Origin: Gammaproteobacteria bacterium UBA2679
GTDB taxonomy: Bacteria > Pseudomonadota > Gammaproteobacteria > Pseudomonadales > Oleiphilaceae
NCBI GenBank assembly: GCA_002354735.1
Contig: DEMD01000009.1
Span: 410,705-474,704, forward strand
Direction of reading: 5' to 3'
Length of the DNA: 64,000 nucleotides
Both the position numbers and the translations under genes were made by a program. The notes beneath the pieces were generated by a model. The model searched no databases, had not been told where the DNA came from, and was given only the letters and a program-made list of their open reading frames with translations. Position 1 is the first letter of the stretch; each line of letters opens with the position of its first letter. Positions 21,575 to 31,246 of this stretch are shown here, in pieces.

Positions 21575-22774
21575 TCAGGCTGGAGCAGCCTTTACCGCAC
21601 GACACCAATACGTCTCGGGACCACAGGACCGCCAGCCAAGCAGCAGCACGAGCATGGCAGCGGCGGCTGATGCGGCCGCAAAATAGAAGGTATCGCCAGC
21701 AGAATAATGAAAAGCAATCTGCCCGCTTGCCCAGGCTCCGACGGCACCCCCAGCCCCGAAACTGACAGCGCTGTAGAGCGCCTGCCCTTGCCCCGCGACC
21801 GAGCCTCGCCCGAAGGCGCGGTGCACGAACTCAATCGATACGGCATGAACGCAGCCAAAACTAAGGGCGTGGCCGAGTTGAAATAGCAGCAGTAGCCACA
21901 CCTGATCGGCCAACTCGGCGATTCCCCACCAGCGCAGCGCCGTTAGCGTCAACGCAGCAAGCATGAGAACGCGCAAGGAGTAACTCTTCAGGAAGCGATG
22001 CATCACCAGGAAGAGCCCAACCTCTGCCAACACGCCGACAGCCCAGAGAATACCTATAATATCAAATGAGTAGCCCACGTTTTTAAGGTGGATTGTAAAG
22101 AAGGTATAGTATGGACCGAAAGAGAGCTGAACGAGGAATGCTATTATGAAAAACAATATGATAGGGATACTTTTGAATTCTTTTGTGAAGACCTTGAGCA
22201 CATCCCTGAAGCCCATCCCGCCGGTCGAGTCAGGCGCATGAATCATCAGTGAGGACCATAGCAGAGCGGCCATGAGCAGGATCATGGCATACGGCAGCAG
22301 GGCCAGGCCGAAATACTCGAAAACGGCACCGAGCCCGATCACTACAGCGATGAAGCCGACCGAGCCCCACAAGCGGATTCGGCTGTAATGATGCTGCCGC
22401 CCCTGCTCACGGAGCGCCGACAGAGTGATGACTTCAAACTGAGGCAGCACTGCATTCCAGAACGCGCTGAAGAAGACCATGAGGATGAGCAGCGGCCAGA
22501 AGCTTTCAAGCATCGGGAAGACGAGCAGCGCGACCAGGGCGAAACTGATCCCGACGCGAATCAGTCGCAGCCGCCGACCGGTGGCATCGGCAACGATGGC
22601 CCAGAGGTTGGGCGCAAGTATTTTGGTGACCATGACAGAGGCCACCAGCAGGCCAATCTCTGCATGATTCAGCCCAAGCAGGCGAAAATAATCAGGCAGA
22701 AACGGCGCTATCGTGCCGACCAGCGCAAAATACCAGAAATACGCTGCCGAGATGGGTCGAAAAGAAGCGCTCAC
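21575..22774 (-). CDS. MFS transporter, HcaT-like (3-phenylpropionate permease family)
   Basis: Inner-membrane protein of 399 residues with about 12 hydrophobic segments. The start YFWYFALVGTIAPFLPDYFRLLG and the VADATGRRLRL loop resemble the MFS_1-like/HcaT group of proton symporters. The substrate is unknown; in related bacteria this gene sits beside aroC without an obvious link to aromatic catabolism. GTG 22774 follows the aroC stop by 7 bp and has AAGG five bases upstream, so it is co-transcribed with aroC. Confidence 0.85.
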   Translation of the reverse strand: MSASFRPISAAYFWYFALVGTIAPFLPDYFRLLGLNHAEIGLLVASVMVTKILAPNLWAIVADATGRRLRLIRVGISFALVALLVFPMLESFWPLLILMVFFSAFWNAVLPQFEVITLSALREQGRQHHYSRIRLWGSVGFIAVVIGLGAVFEYFGLALLPYAMILLMAALLWSSLMIHAPDSTGGMGFRDVLKVFTKEFKSIPIILFFIIAFLVQLSFGPYYTFFTIHLKNVGYSFDIIGILWAVGVLAEVGLFLVMHRFLKSYSLRVLMLAALTLTALRWWGIAELADQVWLLLLFQLGHALSFGCVHAVSIEFVHRAFGRGSVAGQGQALYSAVSFGAGGAVGAWASGQIAFHYSAGDTFYFAAASAAAAMLVLLLGWRSCGPETYWCRAVKAAPA

Positions 22775-22781
22775 TGGCGCC

Positions 22782-23912
22782 TTACGGTGTTTTCTTCTCG
22801 CGCGCTACACGCTCGATGTCTGGCGTCTCGACCTGTACACCCATGTTCTGACCACGGTGTCTCAGCATGTGATCCATGAGGGTCAGTGCCATCATGGCTT
22901 CGGCAATCGGTGTAGCACGGATACCTACACAGGGATCATGCCGACCAAGCGTGCGCACCACGACCGGCTCACCAGCCACATTGATGCTGTCACCCGGCAG
23001 ATGCAGACTGCTCGTGGGCTTCAGCGCAATACTGGCGACAATGGTCTGACCGCTGCTGATGCCGCCGAGAATGCCGCCCGCGTTGTTCGAAAGAAATCCT
23101 TCAGGCGTGAGCAGATCGCGATGCCGGCTCCCCTTCTGACTCACCGAGTCGAAGCCTGCGCCAAACTGCACGCCCTTGACCGCATTAATGCTCATCAGGC
23201 CGTGCGCGAGCTCTGCATCCAGCCTGTCGAACACCGGCTCGCCCAGACCAACAGGCACGCCCGTAGCTGTTACCGTAACCTCGGCACCAACTGAGTCGCC
23301 TTCCTTGCGCAAGGCATCCATATAATTCTCGAGCGCTTCTACCTGTGCAGAGTTGCCACAAAAGAAGGCGTTATTGTCGGTTTCGGCCCAGTCGAAGGTT
23401 TCATCTTCGAAGTGACTCAGGCGAATTGGTCCCAACTGGGAGAGATAGCCGCGGACCTGTATACCGTACTGCTCCAGAAGGTATTTTTTTGCGATCGCAC
23501 CGGCTGCGACCCGCATGGCCGTCTCTCGGGCTGAGCTTCGACCGCCACCGCGGTAGTCACGAAAGCCGTATTTGTGCCAGTAGGTGTAGTCGGCATGGGC
23601 CGGACGAAACACGTCACTGATATTCGAGTAGTCCTTGGATTTCTGATCGGTATTGCGAATAAGCAGCCCGATGCTGGTTCCAGTGGTCTTGCCTTCGAAT
23701 ACGCCAGAGAGAATTTCGACCTCATCCGGCTCCTTTCGCTGGGTGGTATGGCGAGAGGTACCAGGCTTACGGCGATCGAGGTCGACCTGAAGATCTTCGG
23801 CACTGAGCGTCATGCCCGGCGGGCAACCGTCAACGATGGCGCCTAGAGCGGGCCCGTGACTCTCGCCAAAGGTGGTGACTGTAAAAAGCTTACCGAAGCT
23901 ATTGCCTGACAT
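22782..23912 (-). CDS. aroC: Chorismate synthase
   Basis: Last step of the shikimate pathway: EPSP to chorismate using reduced FMN. The 376-residue protein has all three family signatures: GESHGPALG near the start, the central [11 protein letters not shown], and the late [10 protein letters not shown]. Supplies chorismate to the trp genes elsewhere in the window. It lies 52 bp after prmB. Confidence 0.97.
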   Translation of the reverse strand: MSGNSFGKLFTVTTFGESHGPALGAIVDGCPPGMTLSAEDLQVDLDRRKPGTSRHTTQRKEPDEVEILSGVFEGKTTGTSIGLLIRNTDQKSKDYSNISDVFRPAHADYTYWHKYGFRDYRGGGRSSARETAMRVAAGAIAKKYLLEQYGIQVRGYLSQLGPIRLSHFEDETFDWAETDNNAFFCGNSAQVEALENYMDALRKEGDSVGAEVTVTATGVPVGLGEPVFDRLDAELAHGLMSINAVKGVQFGAGFDSVSQKGSRHRDLLTPEGFLSNNAGGILGGISSGQTIVASIALKPTSSLHLPGDSINVAGEPVVVRTLGRHDPCVGIRATPIAEAMMALTLMDHMLRHRGQNMGVQVETPDIERVAREKKTP

Positions 23913-23964
23913 AGACGCTGAATGCCCTGATATTGATTGAAATCGAACGCGCCAGTGTAGCCGC

Positions 23965-24906
23965 TTAGCCTTCGAAGTTCAGCAGCTGTTCTCTGGAAAC
24001 GATGAATACGCCCTCCGAACCACGCTCATCCTCAGGACTTTCCTCAAGCTCGGGTATCACGAGCGAAAGCCTTGGAAAGGCTTCGAGCAGCCTGGGGAGA
24101 CTGTTGCCGATTTCGCAGATGAGTATGCCATCGTCGGTCAGGTAGTCAGGTGCCTCACGCAGCAGCCGCCTGGTGAAATCGAGACCATCTTCACCTGAGG
24201 CCAGCGCAAGCTCCGGCTCATGTGCATACTCGGGCGGCAAATCGGCCATGTCCTCGGCGTCAACGTATGGCGGGTTACAAAGAATCACGTCGAAACGCTT
24301 GCGATAATCGCCGAGACCTGCGAACAGGTCGCTGTGAATCACCGTGGCGTCGCTGAGCCCATAGCGCGCGACATTTCGCCTTGCGAGTTGGAGTGCAGCC
24401 TCAGATATATCGCTGAGCACAACCGTGGCTTCCGGGAAGGTCATTGCGGCAGCTACGCCAATGCAGCCTGAGCCACAACAAAGATCGAGAATATGAGTCG
24501 GTGCATTGCCGCCTAGCCAGGGCTCCAGCTGGTTTGCCAATAGTTCGCCCAGATGTGAGCGCGGGATAAGCACGTTGCGGTCGATATGGAAAGGCAAGCC
24601 CATGAACCAGCCTTCACCAAGCAGATACGGCACCGGCTCCCGTGCCTCTACGCGGCGTCGAAGCAGCTCAAACAGATGCAGCCGCTCGGAGACCAGCAGT
24701 TTGGCATCGAGTAGGCGATCATCACCTTCAGCCGGCAGATGGAGTGCGCCGAAGACGAGTCGAATGGCTTCATCCCACACATTATCGGTGCCATGACCAA
24801 AGTGAACTTCGTGCTGTCGAAACAGCGAGCAACTCAGACGAACCCAATCGCGAACAGTCGCCATCGCCTCAAGATCAGCCGCTTCAAGTGGATTGATTTC
24901 AGTCAT
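23965..24906 (-). CDS. prmB: Ribosomal protein L3 N5-glutamine methyltransferase
   Basis: SAM-dependent methyltransferase that modifies a glutamine in ribosomal protein L3. The SAM motif ([16 protein letters not shown]) and the NPPY catalytic motif (near residue 211) are clear, and [10 protein letters not shown] is typical of PrmB rather than PrmC. ATG 24906 is chosen over ATG 24915 because GGAG sits nine bases upstream. The start overlaps the end of the upstream DUF4892-type gene by 8 bp. prmB-aroC linkage is common in gammaproteobacteria. Confidence 0.93.
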   Translation of the reverse strand: MTEINPLEAADLEAMATVRDWVRLSCSLFRQHEVHFGHGTDNVWDEAIRLVFGALHLPAEGDDRLLDAKLLVSERLHLFELLRRRVEAREPVPYLLGEGWFMGLPFHIDRNVLIPRSHLGELLANQLEPWLGGNAPTHILDLCCGSGCIGVAAAMTFPEATVVLSDISEAALQLARRNVARYGLSDATVIHSDLFAGLGDYRKRFDVILCNPPYVDAEDMADLPPEYAHEPELALASGEDGLDFTRRLLREAPDYLTDDGILICEIGNSLPRLLEAFPRLSLVIPELEESPEDERGSEGVFIVSREQLLNFEG

Positions 24907-25993
24907 TGCCAGCATCTCCAGCCGGTAGCCATACCAATTCTACATAGCGCACGAGCCCACCCACTTCCGCATCGACGCTCGACCTGTCCGAGATGGGAGC
25001 CAGGTTCTGCAACTGGTCTCGCCACGGACCTATGGTCAGGGCCTCGACTTCATCCAGCTGCACATATCGGCGGCGGAGATAGGTTCGCACCAGACTGCCG
25101 AGCTTCGCAGCTTCCCGGTAGTTTCGCTTGGCGTCGATATTGGGCTGCTCACTGAAACTGCCGATGATGATGCGTCCCGACCTGCTGTCGAAGCCGAGCG
25201 AAGCTACTTCCGCGAACCACTGCTCAAGCCGTGAATCGAAGGTCCTGCTGGACTGTACGCCTTCAGCCGTGACCACCAGAGTCCGCACATCACCAGCCGT
25301 TTTCAGTAGCTTATCAAAGCGCTTTATCTCGACGAGCGCCTCTGGGTCTATCGTTATCGGGAGCGGTGTCGGTCGCTCGGTCTCCGCAGTCGGTGGCCTT
25401 GTTTCGGGCGAGGGCAAGTCACCTCGCCTGGCGTTAAGCTGAGTGGAGAGCAGTTTCGCGTCGCCCTCGAGCGCCAGTACCCGCTCGTAGCGAATCTGTT
25501 CCACATGCGCGTACAGCCGCTGGTTGCCACGACGAATGACGTAGGCTGTTACGAGATAGCTGTCGTCCCCTTCCCACAGACGAGCGGCCAGATATCGCTG
25601 ATTCCGGTCACGCCCATAGAGAATCCTTCGATCAAATACCGTATTCGCCCAGTCATTGCTACGCCCGCAGTTCCGGGCCTCGCATTTGAACAGGAGCAGC
25701 CCGCTCTGACGACTGACCTCTGCCATGTAATGCTCGAACACTTCGTCGACGTCGTGGCGCTGGGGAATTTCATAGGTGGCGGTAACACGGTTTCCACTGA
25801 CTCTCACGGCGCCAACGGCCCTGAGTCCACTGTTGCTGTCTGAAACCCGGCCGGTCATGACCTCATATTCAGGCTTGTTGTCTTCGCTGCTGCTCTCAAG
25901 TTCCGAGAACGGAAACGGACTCAGGAGCAGGTCCTTTGCCCATAGCGAATGGCAAAAGACCATGAGCACCAGGAGGCATATGCTTCGCATCAT
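24899..25993 (-). CDS. Exported DUF4892-type protein
   Basis: Unknown-function protein of 364 residues with a signal peptide (cleavage near LWA-K). The region KCEARNCGRSNDWANTVF with paired cysteines is the hallmark of the DUF4892 family. The C-terminal half (about 220-350) contains a strand-helix pattern with RNYREAAKLGSLVRTYL that loosely resembles OmpA-like peptidoglycan-binding folds; that is inference. Its ATG overlaps the stop of the alpha/beta hydrolase gene by 4 bp. The hydrolase-DUF4892-prmB-aroC run is also found in Pseudomonas. Confidence 0.75.
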   Translation of the reverse strand: MMRSICLLVLMVFCHSLWAKDLLLSPFPFSELESSSEDNKPEYEVMTGRVSDSNSGLRAVGAVRVSGNRVTATYEIPQRHDVDEVFEHYMAEVSRQSGLLLFKCEARNCGRSNDWANTVFDRRILYGRDRNQRYLAARLWEGDDSYLVTAYVIRRGNQRLYAHVEQIRYERVLALEGDAKLLSTQLNARRGDLPSPETRPPTAETERPTPLPITIDPEALVEIKRFDKLLKTAGDVRTLVVTAEGVQSSRTFDSRLEQWFAEVASLGFDSRSGRIIIGSFSEQPNIDAKRNYREAAKLGSLVRTYLRRRYVQLDEVEALTIGPWRDQLQNLAPISDRSSVDAEVGGLVRYVELVWLPAGDAGND

Positions 25994-26994
25994 GAGGTGC
26001 TCCGAATTTGCTTAAGGAAGGCCTGGATGTGTCGCGCCATGGCGGCATAATCTCCATCCAGATGACCGTGATGGTTACCTTCGACGGTGACGACCTGTAG
26101 GAAACCGGCGCTGCCACCGAGTGTCTCTCGCAAAATCCGCAGGCGATCATTGCGACTCTCATCGGGCGATATGAAACCCTTGCTGGTTACGATCAACAGT
26201 GTGGGTAATGTCTGGTTCTTCAGTAGATCAATGACCTGCGGCTCGGTCATGCGTTGACTCGAGGGTAAACGCAGACGGGGATCTGAGCGCCAGGTCCAGC
26301 CTCCATCGCAGGGCTTGAGCGCCCTGGTCACGAGCGCTTCGGCAGCAGACTCGGAAAGCCCGCCAAAACCCAGCATTCTCGCTTTGCAGACGGCGTCGAT
26401 ACTCGGGTAAACCGGTCGTTCGTTATCCAGGCGACGCCGCTTGCGCGCCTTGACGAGGAATTTCTGTAACTGCGCCGCTGTCTCTTCCGCGGGCCCACTG
26501 AGAGGGCCGAGTGCTTCGATACTGATCAGACCGGTCACGCGCTCCGCCGCTACTGCGGCATAAGTCAGGCTGATCACACCACCGAGCGAATGACCGAGCA
26601 GATAGAGTGGTCTTGTTGCCGCCACTTCGCCATTCTCGACCGCAGACGGCTCGCAGTTGAAGGGAAAGCCCGCACTAGCCTCGCCAGTGAGCCAGTCGAT
26701 TACGATGTCGAGCGTCTGAACATAATCGACAACATGGTAGCCCCCACCCGGAGGACGATGCTCGCTCAGACCATGCCCAGGGAGATCGATTGCCAGCACA
26801 TCCGCATCCTGCGCCAGTAGCGGGGCGATGCGATGGAAAGACTCCGCATTGTCCAGCCAGCCGTGCAAAGCCAGAAAACAGGGTCGGTTTGCTAGGGGCT
26901 TAGTCGCGGTACTCCAGTAGAGTGCCGCCAGTTCGCCCACCGCCGTCGGGATGCTGAAGGCCTGCGCAGCTATGGTCTCTGACGATGCCTGCAT
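25990..26994 (-). CDS. Alpha/beta-fold hydrolase
   Basis: Serine hydrolase of 334 residues. HGWLDNAESF forms the oxyanion region, the nucleophile is S136 in LLGHSLGGV, and the catalytic His lies in VEGNHHGHLDGDY near 313-316. Many proteins of this subgroup are annotated as lipases or epoxide-hydrolase-like enzymes, but the substrate cannot be read from sequence. No signal peptide, so cytoplasmic. It starts 3 bp after the TatD gene and overlaps the next gene, making it part of the tatD-hydrolase-DUF4892-prmB-aroC run. Confidence 0.85.
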   Translation of the reverse strand: MQASSETIAAQAFSIPTAVGELAALYWSTATKPLANRPCFLALHGWLDNAESFHRIAPLLAQDADVLAIDLPGHGLSEHRPPGGGYHVVDYVQTLDIVIDWLTGEASAGFPFNCEPSAVENGEVAATRPLYLLGHSLGGVISLTYAAVAAERVTGLISIEALGPLSGPAEETAAQLQKFLVKARKRRRLDNERPVYPSIDAVCKARMLGFGGLSESAAEALVTRALKPCDGGWTWRSDPRLRLPSSQRMTEPQVIDLLKNQTLPTLLIVTSKGFISPDESRNDRLRILRETLGGSAGFLQVVTVEGNHHGHLDGDYAAMARHIQAFLKQIRSTS

Positions 26995-26997
26995 CGC

Positions 26998-27813
26998 TCA
27001 GTTCACCGGGATTGCGCGATCGAACAGTTCAAAGAAGTTGTTCCGAGTCTGCTCAGCGATCACTGCCGGCGCCACACCCTTAACCTCAGCCATGCAATGC
27101 GCCACTTCAACCACCCACTTCGGCTGATTGCTCTTACCTCTGTAGGGCATGGGCGCCAGATACGGCGAATCGGTTTCGATCAACAGGTTTGACAGCGGCA
27201 GCGCCTTTACTGTGGCCCTGAGATCGGCAGCATTCTTGAATGTGATGATGCCTGAAAAGGAAACGTAGAAGCCGAAATCGACGGCTGCCTGAGCCATTTC
27301 GAGGGTATCCGTGAAGCAGTGCAATACACCGCGGAGCCCCTGCCCCACATAGGCCTTCAGCAGCCTCAAGGTGTCCTCACGAGCTTCCCGACTGTGTACG
27401 ATGACTGGCAGACCGAGTTCGCATGCCGCAATGAGTTGGGTTTCGAAGCGATTGAGCTGATCCTGCCTGTTGCCCTGCCCTTTGAAGTAGTCCAATCCGC
27501 ACTCGCCAATCGCCACCACTTTCTCGCTGCTGCCCGCAAGCTGTATCAGCGTATCGACACTGGGGTCGATGCTGAACTCGTCTTCACCCAGTGGGTGCAC
27601 GCCGACCGAGCACCAGACATCATCGTGAGCATCGGCCACGGCCCTGACCGCTTCAAAGTTATCGAGATCAATATCGACACAGAGAAAACCGTCGACGCCA
27701 CGGCCACGTGCCTCTTCGAGCGCCGCAGCCAGGCGGCTTGCATAAATATCGGGTGTGGCGGCATCGCCCAGATCGAGACGGTCGAGATGGCAATGAGAAT
27801 CTATGAACTTCAA
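26998..27813 (-). CDS. TatD-family metal-dependent deoxyribonuclease (YcfH-like)
   Basis: TIM-barrel metal-dependent hydrolase. Metal ligands are visible: H7/H9 in FIDSHCHLD, E in GECGLDYFKG, H in VIVHSREA, H in LHCFTDT and D in ETDSPYLAP. A GTG at 27837 opens a longer frame, but TTG 27813 is chosen: AAAGG lies seven bases upstream and the protein then begins M-KFIDSHCHLD like its relatives. It is next to pilZ as in Pseudomonas, where the pair follows tmk-holB; those genes are not here. Confidence 0.9.
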   Translation of the reverse strand: MKFIDSHCHLDRLDLGDAATPDIYASRLAAALEEARGRGVDGFLCVDIDLDNFEAVRAVADAHDDVWCSVGVHPLGEDEFSIDPSVDTLIQLAGSSEKVVAIGECGLDYFKGQGNRQDQLNRFETQLIAACELGLPVIVHSREAREDTLRLLKAYVGQGLRGVLHCFTDTLEMAQAAVDFGFYVSFSGIITFKNAADLRATVKALPLSNLLIETDSPYLAPMPYRGKSNQPKWVVEVAHCMAEVKGVAPAVIAEQTRNNFFELFDRAIPVN

Positions 27814-27910
27814 TGAGGAACCTTTCGTTGGCAACACGGAAAATAGGCAACACTGGAATCTGGTTTAGATTCAAAGTCTGCCCATTGACCGAAGCGAACG
27901 CAAGCGCTCT

Positions 27911-28258
27911 CTACATGGTGTGGGTCGGTCGGTCGCTCCCCAGCGCACCAGCGAGATAGGTTTCGATTTTGCCTTTGGCGATTTCATCGTCACCGGTGAA
28001 CTGTATACCGATGCCCGCAGCCTTGTTGCCCTGGGACCCTTTGGGCGTGAGCCAGACGACCTTGCCAGGGATAGGTATCTTGTCAGGCTCATCCATCAGC
28101 GACAGCAGGAGGAAGACCTCGTCACCATAGAGGTAGGTCTTGCTCGTGGGAATGAACAAGCCACCGCGCTTGATGAAGGGCATGTAGCTCGCATACAGTA
28201 CGCCCTTATCCTTGATCGTGAGCGTCAAGATGCCGCTACGTCCGCCTGAAGGAATCAT
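27911..28258 (-). CDS. pilZ: Type IV pilus assembly protein PilZ
   Basis: Small (115 residues) single-domain PilZ protein needed for type IV pilus assembly. It begins GILTLTIKDKGVLYASYMPFIKRGGLFIPT, closely like Pseudomonas PilZ, and lacks the N-terminal RxxxR motif, so it should not bind c-di-GMP. It should act through the FimX/PilB system rather than as a c-di-GMP receptor. Divergent from the ZnuA-like gene; the 63-170 bp between them holds an inverted repeat. Confidence 0.93.
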   Translation of the reverse strand: MIPSGGRSGILTLTIKDKGVLYASYMPFIKRGGLFIPTSKTYLYGDEVFLLLSLMDEPDKIPIPGKVVWLTPKGSQGNKAAGIGIQFTGDDEIAKGKIETYLAGALGSDRPTHTM

Positions 28259-28293
28259 AAAATCTGTTCCGCGTCGTCAACTATTGATAATCG

Positions 28294-28311
28294 GTCTGAC
28301 AATAGTCAGAC
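28294..28311. promoter_or_regulatory. Perfect inverted repeat between pilZ and znuA
   Basis: GTCTGAC-AATA-GTCAGAC: 7-bp arms with a 4-nt centre, just upstream of the ZnuA-like reading frame. It may be an operator overlapping the transcription start or a small leader hairpin. It does not look like the known Zur palindrome, so the regulator is unknown. Confidence 0.4.
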
Positions 28312-28429
28312 TTTCAGAAGTATAGTCAAACTTGCGCTGAGAGCCACAGTCGGGCTGCTGCTTCTGAGCGGCTGTTCCCGCGAGGAGACAACGCCCCCAG
28401 TTGGCGCGGTCAGCTCGAGTGGCGACAAA

Positions 28430-29389
28430 GTGGTGATCATCAGTTCGCTCAAACCCTTCGCATTACTTATCGACGAGGTCTACGGCGATGTCGTCGAAAG
28501 CAGCTATCTGGTACCACCAGAGCAGTCGCCCCACCACGTGACCCTGAAACCGTCTGCGGTCAATCGCCTCAGGGGCGCCGACCTGGCCTTATGGGCGGGG
28601 CCAGAGCTCGAGAGTTTTCTCCCCAACCTGCTGGATCGGTTCGAGTTCAAAGCGCTTGGCGCCGAACCAGCGTCGATACCGCCAGACGGGGCCCGCTTTC
28701 AGCTCGCTGCGCTTACAGTTCTTCCGAGCCACCTGCTTGTCGAATACCAGGATGGGAAGGAAATCGCCGAAGACAAAGAGCAGCCTGAACAAGACGGGCA
28801 TAGCCATGCCCTTGGCAGCATCGACCCCCACTTCTGGTTGAGTCTGGACGCTGTCGAGGCCCTATTGATAGCCCTTGAGCCAGTTATCGTGCGCTTGCAC
28901 ACAGGTAACGCGCAGGCCGACACGGCACGCGAGGCGCCGACCAGAGAAAAACTCAGCTCCGCACGAGAGAGATTCATAGATAAGCTGAGATCGTCGTTCC
29001 CCTTGCGCGGATCAGAGATCGTAGACAAATTTCCGCTGATTTATAGCTATCACCCCGCCTTCAACTATCTCCTGGCGGATCTTGGCATTCCTGATGAAGG
29101 CTATCTGACGAAGAATCCCGAATCGGGCGTGCCCCCGTCCGCAATTGCCGCATTCCTGGAAGCCGCATCGCAAAACGAAGTTTGTATGCTGGCCGAGCCA
29201 CAGTACCGGCAACCGGTCGAGCGTCTGATGGCCCGATTAGCCGACGATGCGCATGCTCGGACAAGGACGGTTGTAGCAGACCCGCTGGGCGTGGAGGCTG
29301 CCAGTTTCTCTGAACTCTATGGCAATGTTCGTAAAGCGCTTAGAGCCTGCCTGGGCGCTGAACCTCTCACCACCCAGCCCGCTGCCTAG
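28430..29389 (+). CDS. znuA: Zinc ABC transporter substrate-binding lipoprotein, ZnuA-like
   Basis: Cluster 9 solute-binding protein for zinc (or manganese). Metal-site segments are present: PHHVTLKPS, a short His loop (DGHSHALGSIDPHFW), YSYHPAFNYL, and VADPLG near the end. The only ordinary start is GTG 28430, which falls just before the first strand and would leave no export signal. The same frame stays open upstream, and 28322-28381 encodes a lipoprotein signal ending LLLLSGC. The true start is therefore likely a rare codon (ATT 28283, ATA 28322 or CTG 28337). No znuB or znuC is nearby. It overlaps the glycosyltransferase stop by 4 bp, tail to tail. Confidence 0.85.
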   Translation: MVIISSLKPFALLIDEVYGDVVESSYLVPPEQSPHHVTLKPSAVNRLRGADLALWAGPELESFLPNLLDRFEFKALGAEPASIPPDGARFQLAALTVLPSHLLVEYQDGKEIAEDKEQPEQDGHSHALGSIDPHFWLSLDAVEALLIALEPVIVRLHTGNAQADTAREAPTREKLSSARERFIDKLRSSFPLRGSEIVDKFPLIYSYHPAFNYLLADLGIPDEGYLTKNPESGVPPSAIAAFLEAASQNEVCMLAEPQYRQPVERLMARLADDAHARTRTVVADPLGVEAASFSELYGNVRKALRACLGAEPLTTQPAA

Positions 29390-30318
29390 CGCCCTGTCGA
29401 ATTGTCTGAGGCCGGCTCAGAGCTTCTGGACGGCGGCTGAGCGCTGGATAGCAGCTGCCAACCATAGCGATTGAAGAATTTGACTGCAGAGCGCAGGAAC
29501 AGACGGATGTGCGTCAGGCCCTTGCGCCCCGCGCCACCACCGTAGTGACTGATACGCAGCGTTGGCAGAGCGACCACCCGCCCGAGCATGCCAGCCCGCA
29601 GCGACAGGTCGTAATCTTCGAAATACAGAAAGAAATCTTCCGCAAAACCGCCCAACTGCCTCCAGCATGAGGTCGGCAAGATCATGCAGCAGCCGCTGAC
29701 CAGCAGCGGCTCGTAGGGTGTGCCGGCATCGCGCTCAGTATGCATTTCGTAAAAAGCACGGTCACGGCTGGCCGCCCGAACACCCAGGAACCGGCTCGCA
29801 AAGGTCAGTGCGCCGGGATACCGCTTGTGCAGGTATTGCGCCTGACCGGTCTCGGGATCTGAAGCATCGGGTGCGAGCAGCGCGACATCAGGCCGCTCCT
29901 GCAGGTAGAGGACTGCGTTCAGCAGCATATCTTCCGCCAGCAACACATCGGGGTTCAGTACGATGACATAATCGCTTGCCGAATCATTAAGCGCCAGGTT
30001 GTTGGCCGACCCGTAGCCAAGATTGGCACTGCTGTAGATGATCTCGAGGTGGACCCCAACATGTGCCAATACCGCCTTCAACTGAACCGAATAGCGCTGC
30101 AGATGGTCACCGGTGTTATCGACGATCGTAATAGTGAGCTGTGTATCGGGGAGAGAGGTCTGCAAATGTCGAAAGGCATCGGCAAGCGAGCTCAAGGTGC
30201 CGCTCAGACGGCCAATATCTGAAAAGAAACTCACGATGGCGACGTCGAGTCTGAGGCCATTGACCGCCCTCATCTCACTGGAGAGGTCGTTGACGCGGCT
30301 CCCTCTACTATTCGCCAT
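29386..30318 (-). CDS. Family 2 glycosyltransferase, rhamnosyltransferase-like
   Basis: GT-A fold enzyme of 310 residues that probably adds a sugar, perhaps rhamnose, to lipid-linked O-antigen. The NDP-sugar site is IVLNPDVLLAEDM, and the acceptor segment CMILPTSCWRQLGGFAEDFFLYFEDYDL is typical of the WbbL-type group. The frame extends to 30588, but that part lies inside the epimerase gene and is not protein-like; ATG 30318 overlaps the epimerase stop by 11 bp. Last gene of the glycan operon. Confidence 0.85.
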   Translation of the reverse strand: MANSRGSRVNDLSSEMRAVNGLRLDVAIVSFFSDIGRLSGTLSSLADAFRHLQTSLPDTQLTITIVDNTGDHLQRYSVQLKAVLAHVGVHLEIIYSSANLGYGSANNLALNDSASDYVIVLNPDVLLAEDMLLNAVLYLQERPDVALLAPDASDPETGQAQYLHKRYPGALTFASRFLGVRAASRDRAFYEMHTERDAGTPYEPLLVSGCCMILPTSCWRQLGGFAEDFFLYFEDYDLSLRAGMLGRVVALPTLRISHYGGGAGRKGLTHIRLFLRSAVKFFNRYGWQLLSSAQPPSRSSEPASDNSTGR

Positions 30319-31246
30319 CGTTGAGGATTTCCAGCACACCCCTACCGGGCTTCCAGTTTGACGGGTACTCCACACCACTGATGTCGACTTCCAGGTCGCC
30401 AAACAGCTTCTCCGCGAAGCCGAGCTTGTCGGCAATTCGCCTGGCAAGGCGACCAGGCAGCGCGTCATGAGCGAATGTCCTGCATTCCACGCCGAGCTGT
30501 GAACAGATGTATCGATACAGGGCTTCGGTGGAGTATGGGTGCGGATCTGCGACCAGAAGAATTTCCTCCTTGTTTTGCGAGCTGGCACACGCTTCTATCA
30601 AGGATACTAGGGTGGGCAGGTGAATCAAACTTTTACGGTTGCTTACGCCTTCGAGTGGCAGTGGCAAGCCTACGCGCGCAGCTATCTTCAGCAGACCCAG
30701 ATTACCTTTGAAATCTGCGCCATACACCAGGGGAAAGCGCAGAATTGAGCACGCCATACCGGATTGACTGCAGTGGCGCAGCAGCGCAACTTCACCGGCG
30801 CGCTTGGAGCGCCCATACTCGGTATCGGGATCCGCAAGCGTGTAGCGGTCAATCTTACCGCAATCAGAGGGGAAAACCTTGATCGTGCTGAGCAGTATAA
30901 AGCGCTGAACATTATGTCTGGCGCACTGCGCTGCAAAGGCATCCACGCCCTCTGAATTGACCAGGTAGAAGGCTGGATCAGACTTGGCTGCATGGGCCGC
31001 CCCTGCGCAATGGATCACGACCTCCGCACCCTCAAGCCATGATTCATCGGAAGAGTCAGTGATCGCTGTCAGATCAGGTACTACGACAACATTCAGCGTG
31101 TTGGGATAACGGGCCACTTCATCCGTGAGCGTCTGGCTGGCCGCGCTGGTTCTGACCACGGCCGTGAGCTCGTGGCCAGCCAACAGGCAGGCGCGGACAA
31201 CGGACCGGCCAATGAAGCCATTCGCGCCGGTAACAACAAGCTTCAT
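30308..31246 (-). CDS. NAD-dependent sugar epimerase/reductase (extended SDR)
   Basis: Extended short-chain dehydrogenase of 312 residues. The nucleotide site is GANGFIGRSV and the catalytic pair is YGRSK. Its place between a WbpL-type transferase and a glycosyltransferase resembles WbpV/WbjF-like enzymes that make the UDP-sugar for the first O-antigen residue, such as UDP-FucNAc or UDP-QuiNAc. The exact product is inference. ATG overlaps the upstream stop by 4 bp. Confidence 0.82.
   Translation of the reverse strand: MKLVVTGANGFIGRSVVRACLLAGHELTAVVRTSAASQTLTDEVARYPNTLNVVVVPDLTAITDSSDESWLEGAEVVIHCAGAAHAAKSDPAFYLVNSEGVDAFAAQCARHNVQRFILLSTIKVFPSDCGKIDRYTLADPDTEYGRSKRAGEVALLRHCSQSGMACSILRFPLVYGADFKGNLGLLKIAARVGLPLPLEGVSNRKSLIHLPTLVSLIEACASSQNKEEILLVADPHPYSTEALYRYICSQLGVECRTFAHDALPGRLARRIADKLGFAEKLFGDLEVDISGVEYPSNWKPGRGVLEILNDGE

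Noticed and set aside
30319..30588. N-terminal extension of the glycosyltransferase
   Set aside because: These codons overlap the epimerase gene in another frame and give a Ser/Trp/Arg-rich, non-protein-like sequence; the true start is ATG 30318.
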